DNA from: Microbacterium sp.
GTDB lineage: Bacteria > Actinomycetota > Actinomycetes > Actinomycetales > Microbacteriaceae
Assembly: GCF_003248605.1 (NCBI RefSeq)
Contig: NZ_QFPF01000043.1
Coordinates: 1 to 19,370 of the forward strand
Direction of reading: 5' to 3'
DNA: 19,370 nt
A program made the translations under genes and the position numbers. Shown here piece by piece: positions 13,733 to 19,370 of the stretch. The stretch's first letter is position 1. Every line of letters starts with the position of its first letter. Under the pieces are notes generated by a model that saw only the letters and a program-made list of their open reading frames with translations, searched no databases and was not told the origin of the DNA.

Positions 13733-14172
13733 GCGGGCTCGAATCGCTGTACCAGGAGCTGATCCTCGATCACTCCAAGCATCCGCACGGCCGCGAACTC
13801 GCGCCCGAGGAGGGCCGCTCGGCCACCTCCCACCAACGCAACCCCGTGTGCGGCGACGAGATCAGCCTGCGCGTGCGCCTCGCGGACGACGGCGCCAGCA
13901 TCCGCGACGTCACGTGGGAGGGCGCGGGCTGCTCGATCTCGCAGGCCAGCGCCTCGATGCTCAGCGATCTCGTGAACGGGATGACGGTGCCCGATGCCGG
14001 CGCTCTGATCGGTGGGTTCCGGGAGGTGCTGCGCTCCCGAGGTCGGGCCGAGCTCGACGTCGACGAGTACGGCGACGCCGCGGCGCTGTCGGGGGTGTCG
14101 AAGTACACCGCGCGGGTCAAGTGCGCGATGCTCGCGTGGGTCGCCCTCGAGGACGGTCTCGCGCGCGCGTAG
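13729..14172 (+). CDS. sufU: Fe-S assembly sulfurtransferase SufU (IscU-like)
   Basis: A 147-residue zinc-containing IscU-fold protein that accepts persulfide sulfur from SufS and passes it to the SufBCD scaffold. Zinc ligands are in place: C41 and D43 in RNPVCGDE, C68 in GAGCSISQASASM and C132 in RVKCAML. The extra loop between the second and third ligands (about residues 85-125) distinguishes SufU from IscU. The GTG start overlaps the sufS stop; the first residues, SGLESLYQELILDHSKHPH, are typical of the family. The gene ends 37 bp before a converging sulfatase gene. Confidence 0.95.
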   Translation: MSGLESLYQELILDHSKHPHGRELAPEEGRSATSHQRNPVCGDEISLRVRLADDGASIRDVTWEGAGCSISQASASMLSDLVNGMTVPDAGALIGGFREVLRSRGRAELDVDEYGDAAALSGVSKYTARVKCAMLAWVALEDGLARA

Positions 14173-14191
14173 CGTGCGCGTGGCGCGGACG

Positions 14192-14211
14192 GAGCCGGCC
14201 GCCTCCGGCTC
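14192..14211. terminator. Hairpin between convergent sufU and sulfatase genes
   Basis: GAGCCGG (14192-14198), a 6-nt loop, then CCGGCTC (14205-14211) form a perfect 7-bp GC-rich stem. It sits between the two converging stop codons, slightly overlapping the sulfatase stop, and may end both transcripts. There is no U-run, so it is not a textbook intrinsic terminator. Confidence 0.5.
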
Positions 14212-15670
14212 ACCGCCGTACCGACGACACCTCCACCCCCGCAGGCACGCGCTGCGACGCATGCGGCCTGTCGCCCAGGCGAGCCTGCTCGTGCCACATT
14301 CGCAACTCGAGCTCGTCGCGCACCGCGCGATACGCCGGATCGTGGGCGACGTTGCGCACCTCATCCGGGTCGGCCACCAGGTCGTAGAGCTCCCACTCCC
14401 CGGCGTAGGTGAAGGGGCCCGTGCCCGGCAGCCCGAGACCGTCGTTGTAGAAGTAGATGAGCTTGTGGGTCTCGGTGCGATACCCGTAGTGCGCGGGCGC
14501 CTTGTGGAAGACGTCGTCGTGCTCCCAGTACCGGTAGTACATGCCCTCCGCGGGCGCCTCGGCCTCGCCGCCCGTGAGGTCCCCAGCGAAGCTGCGGCCC
14601 TGCATGCGCGACGCCGGCTCGACGCCGGCGAGCTCGAGGATCGAGCGCGCGAAATCGACGTTGGTGACGATGCCCTCGTGCACGGATGCCGGGGCCACCC
14701 GCCGCGGATAGCTCAGCAGGAGCGGCATGCGCAGCGACTCCTCGTACATGAAGCGCTTGTCGAACCAGCCGTGCTCGCCGAGGAAGAATCCCTGGTCGGA
14801 GGCGTACATCAGCACCGTGTCGTCGAAATCCCCGCGGGCGCGCAGCCAGTCCACGACCCGGCCGACGTTGTCGTCGACCGACGCGACGCAGCGCAGGTAG
14901 TCCTCCATGTAGCGCTGGTACTTCCACAGCGCGGTCGCTTCGTGGTCGAGCCCGGCCGGGGGATCCTGCTTGAGGTCCTCGGCGTTCAGGTGCTCTGCGA
15001 TGCGCATCGCGGCACGCCGCGCCGACGCGCTGCGGGTGGCGAGGTCGTCGTCCCACGTGCGCGGCAGCGGGATCGGATCGCTGTACATCTGCGCGTGCGC
15101 GGCGTCGGGCTGCCACGGCCGGTGCGGCGCCTTGTGCCAGATCAGCACACACCAGGGGTCGTCGCCCTCGAGTCCCTCCAGCCAGCGCAGCGCCAGGTCA
15201 GTGATCAGATCGGTCGCGTAGCCGGGCTCGATCCGCAGTCCGTCGGCGCTGAGGAATCTCGGATCGTGGTACTCGCCCTGATCGATCAGCACGTCCCAGT
15301 AGTCGAATCCCTCGGGATCGTGGCCCGGGCCCTCGCCCATGTGCCATTTCCCGACGATCGCCGTGCGGTAGCCGGCATCCCGCAGTTGGGAGACGAAGGT
15401 GGGTTGGCTCGCATCGAGCGGCGTGACGAGTGTGGTCACGCCGTTGATGTGACTGTGGGTCCCGGTCAGGATGCTGGCGCGACTGGGTGAGCAGAGGGAG
15501 TTGGCCGCGAAGCACGAGGCGAACCGCACTCCGCGCGCGGCGATCTCGTCGATGCGCGGCGTCGTGTTGACCACCGAGCCGTACGACGAGATCGCATGCG
15601 CGGCGTGATCGTCGGTGAGGATGAGGACGATGTTGGGCCGGCGGTCCGAGCCGTCCCGCGGCGTGCTCAC
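14210..15670 (-). CDS. Type I (formylglycine) sulfatase, last gene of the ABC operon
   Basis: A 486-residue alkaline-phosphatase-fold sulfatase that hydrolyses sulfate esters. It opens RPNIVLILTDDHAAHAISSYG, with metal-binding D20 and D21. The sulfatase signature CSPSRASILTG carries C60, which must be converted to formylglycine. KWHMGEG and YASDQGFFLGEHGWFDKR supply further active-site His, Asp and Lys residues. There is no signal peptide or membrane segment, so it should act in the cytoplasm. The GTG start overlaps the stop of the upstream sulfatase gene (GTGA). No formylglycine-generating enzyme is encoded in the window, so maturation must come from elsewhere. The family tolerates many substrates and the sequence alone does not name this one. 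Confidence 0.92.
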   Translation of the reverse strand: MSTPRDGSDRRPNIVLILTDDHAAHAISSYGSVVNTTPRIDEIAARGVRFASCFAANSLCSPSRASILTGTHSHINGVTTLVTPLDASQPTFVSQLRDAGYRTAIVGKWHMGEGPGHDPEGFDYWDVLIDQGEYHDPRFLSADGLRIEPGYATDLITDLALRWLEGLEGDDPWCVLIWHKAPHRPWQPDAAHAQMYSDPIPLPRTWDDDLATRSASARRAAMRIAEHLNAEDLKQDPPAGLDHEATALWKYQRYMEDYLRCVASVDDNVGRVVDWLRARGDFDDTVLMYASDQGFFLGEHGWFDKRFMYEESLRMPLLLSYPRRVAPASVHEGIVTNVDFARSILELAGVEPASRMQGRSFAGDLTGGEAEAPAEGMYYRYWEHDDVFHKAPAHYGYRTETHKLIYFYNDGLGLPGTGPFTYAGEWELYDLVADPDEVRNVAHDPAYRAVRDELELRMWHEQARLGDRPHASQRVPAGVEVSSVRR

Positions 15671-17199
15671 GACACGACCGCGCCGCCGACCGCGCCGTCC
15701 GTCGCCGCGGAGTACGTCGATTCGTCGAGGCCCGACTGCGTGGGATCGTAATCCACCTCGCCGACGTCGTACATCGTCGTCATCCAGTGGTAGAACTTGT
15801 CGCCGCGATCCCGCAACTGGCGGTACAGACTGCCCATCATGCGGCGTCGTACGGGCTCCATCTCCGGGTGCTCGTACACGTTCATCAGCTCATCGGGGTC
15901 GACGTCGAGGTCGTAGAGCTCGTTGACCGAGTCCGGGTTGACCACGAGCTTGTACCGCCGCTCCCGCAGCATGCGCTGCGGGTACGGGAAGTGGTGCCCG
16001 TGGAACTCGCACACGATGTCGTCGGCCCACGGCACCTCCTCGGCCCCGACGAGGGGAATGAGACTGCGCGAATCGACGGCGGGGGCAGCATCCACCCCCG
16101 CCAGCTCGAGGATCGTCGCCGTGCAGTCGAGCAGGCTGACGAACTCGTCGCGCACGACGCCCTCCGGGGCGCCGGGGATGCGGACGAGACCCGGGGTGCG
16201 GTAGATGTCCTCGTACATCGCGGGGCCCTTGTCGTGCAGCCGGTGCGAGCCCGTGAACTCGCCGTGATCGCACGTGAAGAACACCGCCGTCTCGTCGATG
16301 AGCCCCAGCACCCGGGCCGCGTCCATCACGCGACCGATCTGCTTGTCGATCAGCGCGACGTAACCCCAGTACACCGCGATCAGCTTGCGCGTCGTCTCGA
16401 TCGGCATGGTGTCGAACGTCCAGTGCGCGCTGTAGTTGCGCTGCACGGGCGGCTTGCCGTGGAAGTTCTCGGCGATCGACTTCGGCAGCTCGACCAGCTC
16501 GGGGTCGACCATGTCGAAGTACTCGTCGGGAAGGATGTACGGCAGGTGCGGCCCGAAGAAATGCAGGGCCAGGAAGAACGGGATGCCGCCTTCTCGGTAC
16601 TCGTCGGCGTATCGCTCCAGCATCTCGATGGTGCGCGTGGCCAGGTAGTACTCGAAGGTCGCCTCCTCGGGCTGATGCAGCCGCGCGGCGAGCAGGTTGC
16701 CCGGCCCGCCGTTGGGCAGCGTCCCGCGGATGCGATCGCTGATCTGGTAGGGCGGCAGCCCGTTCTCCTCGAGGTAGCGGAGATAGTCCTCGTTCTCGAC
16801 CGGGTTGTGCCAGCCGGGCAGGTCGGGTCCGTCGAACCCGAAGTCCGCCGCGACCTTGTGGGTGCCCACGTGCCACTTGCCGATCAGACCGGTGTTGTAC
16901 CCGACGCCGCGCAGAGCCTGCGAGAACGAGAACTGCCCGTCGGGCAGGTCCTCGATGTAGCCGACGTTGCGCTCGTTGTTGGCGAGCAGCTTGTGCCGGA
17001 ACGGCGCCTGCCCGGTGAGCAGGCTCGCGCGGGCGGGCGTGCAGATCGCCGACGGCGTGTACCACCGGTCGAACCGCGTGCCGGTCGCCGCCAGCTCGTC
17101 GAGCACGGGCGTCGCCGCGTGCGGATTGCCGTACGCACCGAGGGTGTCGACCCGGTGCTGGTCGGTCATGAAGAAGAGGATGTTTCTCCGCTGAGTCAC
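15667..17199 (-). CDS. Type I (formylglycine) sulfatase, first of the pair
   Basis: A 510-residue sulfatase, only distantly similar to the neighbouring one. It opens RRNILFFMTDQHRVDTLGAYG, with the metal-binding DQH. The signature is CTPARASLLTG with C53 as the formylglycine precursor, the CxPxR form that FGE recognises. GKWHVGTHK and FFTCDHGEFTGSHRLHDKGPAMYED give the remaining metal and sulfate ligands. The reading frame is open far upstream, but the GTG at 17199 is the start: it overlaps the binding-protein stop (GTGA) and the sulfatase fold begins there. There is no signal peptide. With the second sulfatase it may remove two different sulfate groups, or handle two related esters, delivered by the upstream importer. 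Confidence 0.92.
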   Translation of the reverse strand: MTQRRNILFFMTDQHRVDTLGAYGNPHAATPVLDELAATGTRFDRWYTPSAICTPARASLLTGQAPFRHKLLANNERNVGYIEDLPDGQFSFSQALRGVGYNTGLIGKWHVGTHKVAADFGFDGPDLPGWHNPVENEDYLRYLEENGLPPYQISDRIRGTLPNGGPGNLLAARLHQPEEATFEYYLATRTIEMLERYADEYREGGIPFFLALHFFGPHLPYILPDEYFDMVDPELVELPKSIAENFHGKPPVQRNYSAHWTFDTMPIETTRKLIAVYWGYVALIDKQIGRVMDAARVLGLIDETAVFFTCDHGEFTGSHRLHDKGPAMYEDIYRTPGLVRIPGAPEGVVRDEFVSLLDCTATILELAGVDAAPAVDSRSLIPLVGAEEVPWADDIVCEFHGHHFPYPQRMLRERRYKLVVNPDSVNELYDLDVDPDELMNVYEHPEMEPVRRRMMGSLYRQLRDRGDKFYHWMTTMYDVGEVDYDPTQSGLDESTYSAATDGAVGGAVVS

Positions 17200-18218
17200 T
17201 GCCCTGCCGCCAAGAAGAGATCGCCGGTGTAGAAGGTGGACGGGTCGGTCGGATCCGTGAGCTTGCCGGCGCCGACGAAGTAGTCGTTCATCCCGCTGAG
17301 CCACGTGTCGATCGTGCCGTCTTCGGTCCAGGTGTCGATCTCGTCGAGCGAGAGCACCTGCACGTTGCCGGCGTCGGCCTCGACCTGCGCCGCGTCGATC
17401 GCGAGGAAGTCGGCTGTGAGCTGAATCGTCTCCTCCATGTTGTCGTAGCGGAACTCGATCGCGTCGCGCAGGGCGGCGAGCACCCGCTCGGCCTTCTCGG
17501 GGTCCTCGTCCACGACCTCGTTGCCGGCGACGAACGCCGTCGGGAACGCCACCCGGTCCTCGAAGTCGGTGTTGTCGGCGAGCTCGACGAGGTCGGGAAC
17601 CTGCTGCTTGACGGTCGCGAGCGCGGGGTACCAGAAGCCCGCTCCATCGACCTGTCCCGACGAGAGCGCGGCGACGATGGCGGCCGGTTCCATGGGGACG
17701 AGATTGACGTCCTCCTTCGTCATTCCCGCGTCCTCGAGTGCGAGGGTGAGGATCATGTCGCCGGAGGTTCCCTCGGGGACGGCGACCGTCTTGCCCGCGA
17801 GCTCTTCGACCGAGTCGATGCCCGGCTGCGCGACGACGCGGTCGGCCTGGCCGAGCGTGTTGATCGCGACGACCTTCGCCTGGCCGGATGCCGGCAGCCA
17901 CATCGCGCCGGGTCCGATGTAGCCGAAGTCCAGGTCGCCGGTGCCGAGCGCCTGGATCTGGAGGGGACCGTTGGTGAACGACGACGTCGTGACGTTCAGC
18001 CCGTGCTCCTCCCAGATGCCCTGGTCCTCGGCGATGGCCAGAAGGCTCGTGCCGTTGAAGTCGGGGATGTAACCGAAGTTGACGTCGATGGTCTCGAGGG
18101 GCGCTTCGCCGCCACCCTCGGACGCCTCGCCGCCGCCGGATCCGGCGCATCCCGCCAGGGCCAGGGCCACGGTCGCGCCGACGGCGACGGTGCCGATCAG
18201 CTTGCTGCTGGGTGTCAT
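17196..18218 (-). CDS. ABC transporter substrate-binding lipoprotein (TauA/SsuA/NMT1-like)
   Basis: A 340-residue extracellular binding protein for an importer of the nitrate/sulfonate/taurine group. Residues 1-24 are a lipoprotein signal peptide ending in the lipobox LAGC, with C24 the lipidated residue, followed by a Gly/Ser/Glu-rich linker to about residue 40. The mature part has the fold's hallmarks: VNFGYIPDFNGTSLLAIAEDQGIWEEHGLNV, then ALGTGDLDFGYIGPGA and LAGKTVAVPEGTSGD. The start has a good AGAGGAAAAG Shine-Dalgarno. It lies 13 nt after the ATPase gene and overlaps the sulfatase gene. This arrangement suggests that the ligand is a sulfate ester or sulfonate, as with the AtsRBC importer of Pseudomonas; thiamine precursors or nitrate are the alternatives in this family. 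Confidence 0.9.
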   Translation of the reverse strand: MTPSSKLIGTVAVGATVALALAGCAGSGGGEASEGGGEAPLETIDVNFGYIPDFNGTSLLAIAEDQGIWEEHGLNVTTSSFTNGPLQIQALGTGDLDFGYIGPGAMWLPASGQAKVVAINTLGQADRVVAQPGIDSVEELAGKTVAVPEGTSGDMILTLALEDAGMTKEDVNLVPMEPAAIVAALSSGQVDGAGFWYPALATVKQQVPDLVELADNTDFEDRVAFPTAFVAGNEVVDEDPEKAERVLAALRDAIEFRYDNMEETIQLTADFLAIDAAQVEADAGNVQVLSLDEIDTWTEDGTIDTWLSGMNDYFVGAGKLTDPTDPSTFYTGDLFLAAGQ

Positions 18219-18231
18219 TGCTTTTCCTCTC

Positions 18232-19050
18232 TCAAGCCGTCGTCGCCGACGGGGTGGGGCCGACGCGCAGGTCGGGCTCTTGGTGGTACACCGAGTGCCA
18301 CACGCGGTTGCGCAGGTCGGCGAACTCGGGGCTCAGGCGCACCTCTTCGGTGCGGGGGTAGGGCAGGTTCACGTCGATGACGTCGTAGATGCGGCCGGGG
18401 CGGGCGGCCATGACGACGACCCTGTTGGCGAGGAACACCGCCTCGTCCACGTCGTGCGTGATGAACATGACGGTGCGCTTCTCCTGGCTCCAGGTCTCGA
18501 GCAGCTGCTCCTGCAGCTTCACGCGGGTCAGGGCATCGAGCGCGCCGAAGGGCTCATCCATCAGCAGGATCGACGGGTTCACCGCGTACGCGCGAGCGAT
18601 CGCGCACCGCTGCTTCATGCCGCCCGAGAGCATCTTGGGCAGGGCGTCGGCGAACTGCTCGAGCCCCACCATCCGGATGAAGTAGTCGGCCTTCTCGCGC
18701 CGCTCCTTCGCCGACATCTTCGCGACCTTGAGTCCGAACTCCACGTTCTGGCGCACGGTCAGCCACGGGAACAGCGCGTACTGCTGGAAGATCATGCCGC
18801 GGTCGGGACCGGGCCCGGTCACGCCCTTGCCCGCGACGAGCGCCCTCCCCTCGGTGGGCGTCTCGAGCCCGGCGAGGATGTTCATCATCGTGCTCTTGCC
18901 GCAGCCCGAGGGGCCGACGACGGTGACGAACTCGTTGTCGGCGATGTCGAGCGAGACGTGGTCGAGGGCGACGAACTCCTCGCCCTTGAGGGGGAAGATC
19001 TTGCTGACGTCCTGAACACTGATCTTGGGGTCTGCGATCGTCACGGTCAT
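18232..19050 (-). CDS. ABC transporter ATP-binding protein (TauB/SsuB-like)
   Basis: A 272-residue nucleotide-binding subunit that drives the importer. The Walker A is GPSGCGKST (46-54), the Q-loop is [14 protein letters not shown], the ABC signature is LSGGMKQR (141-148), the Walker B is [16 protein letters not shown] (161-176), and the switch histidine is H199 in FITHDVDEA. The sequence type is that of the nitrate/sulfonate/taurine importers. Two ATG codons are possible (19065 and 19050). I prefer 19050 because it overlaps the permease stop as ATGA and is preceded by AGGAAAG. The C-terminal [23 protein letters not shown] extension is normal for the family. Confidence 0.93.
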   Translation of the reverse strand: MTVTIADPKISVQDVSKIFPLKGEEFVALDHVSLDIADNEFVTVVGPSGCGKSTMMNILAGLETPTEGRALVAGKGVTGPGPDRGMIFQQYALFPWLTVRQNVEFGLKVAKMSAKERREKADYFIRMVGLEQFADALPKMLSGGMKQRCAIARAYAVNPSILLMDEPFGALDALTRVKLQEQLLETWSQEKRTVMFITHDVDEAVFLANRVVVMAARPGRIYDVIDVNLPYPRTEEVRLSPEFADLRNRVWHSVYHQEPDLRVGPTPSATTA

Positions 19051-19370
19051 CGCCTTTCCTGCCATCCGGTGAGCTTCGATTCGGCCAGCAGCAGCAGGCG
19101 GTCCATGACGAGCCCGAGGATGCCGATCATGACGATCCCGACGAAGATCGTCGCGAGGTCGTAGTAGAGCTGCGCGTTCTGCATGCGGTAGCCCAGGCCC
19201 GCCTGCGCGGCCAGCAGCTCGGCTGCGACGAGCGTCGCCCAGGCCGATCCGAGCCCGACGCGCATGCCGACGAGGATGAAGGGGGTGGATGCCGGCACCA
19301 CGACGCGCAAGAAGATCGTGCCGTCCTTGGCGCCCAGCACGCGCGCCGCGTTGATGAGGGTGCGATCGAC
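19047..19370 (-). CDS. ABC transporter permease (TauC/SsuC-like), 5' end beyond window
   Basis: The last 107 residues of an inner-membrane permease; the gene begins outside the window. The visible part contains the EAA loop that docks with the ATPase ([36 protein letters not shown]), the segment [26 protein letters not shown] typical of SsuC/TauC, and a final membrane span, [23 protein letters not shown]. The stop overlaps the ATPase start. It is presumably the first, or an early, gene of the operon, so the operon's promoter is not visible here. Confidence 0.92.
   Translation of the reverse strand, partial: VDRTLINAARVLGAKDGTIFLRVVVPASTPFILVGMRVGLGSAWATLVAAELLAAQAGLGYRMQNAQLYYDLATIFVGIVMIGILGLVMDRLLLLAESKLTGWQERR

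Noticed and set aside
17200..18150. N-terminal extension of the first sulfatase over the binding-protein gene (open frame to 18150)
   Set aside because: The extension is out of frame with the binding-protein gene and Arg-rich. The sulfatase fold starts exactly at the GTG that overlaps the binding-protein stop.

Overview
The window is a stretch of a high-GC (roughly 70% by eye) actinobacterial chromosome. Dense GC-rich coding, frequent ATGA/GTGA gene overlaps, leaderless starts just after a TAnnnT box, and the protein families all point to the Micrococcales. A Microbacterium-like member of the Microbacteriaceae is the best guess, but no rRNA or other phylogenetic marker is present. No rRNA, tRNA, CRISPR array, transposase, phage gene or plasmid gene is visible.

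Region 1 (1-8005) is a purine/urate catabolism island. Running left from a divergent promoter at about 3233-3314 are allantoinase, an acetamidase/formamidase and a two-domain AtzH/HpxZ-like + amidase protein (cut by the window edge); all three overlap by 4 nt. Running right are uraD, uraH and hpxO. A leftward NCS2 purine/urate permease (5598-7112) and a leftward adenine phosphoribosyltransferase (apt) follow. Together they suggest: purine or urate uptake (permease); urate to 5-hydroxyisourate by the flavoenzyme HpxO rather than a cofactor-free urate oxidase; 5-hydroxyisourate to OHCU (UraH); OHCU to S-allantoin (UraD); allantoin to allantoate (allantoinase); then nitrogen release by amidases. 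No allantoate amidohydrolase is seen in the window.

Region 2 (8167-12190) is a sugar unit: a cytoplasmic GH13 alpha-glucosidase with a perfect 16-bp LacI-type operator beside its -10 box, a LacI-family repressor, and an M20 amidohydrolase that overlaps lacI but has its own apparent leaderless promoter. Region 3 (12440-14172) is a sufS-sufU pair. Region 4 (14210-19370) is a tightly overlapped leftward operon: ABC permease (partial), ABC ATPase, substrate-binding lipoprotein and two formylglycine-type sulfatases without signal peptides. This suggests import of an organosulfur compound followed by desulfation in the cytoplasm.

The intergenic DNA is the least expected part. Two copies of a 65-66 bp long-hairpin element lie either side of the permease gene. 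A nested inverted repeat lies between apt and the glucosidase gene. A different palindrome, with one arm expanded into 18-bp tandem repeats, lies between the M20 gene and sufS. The whole window also shows a strong context bias: GGATGC/GCATCC is far commoner than GGACGC/GCGTCC, the reverse of what the base composition predicts.
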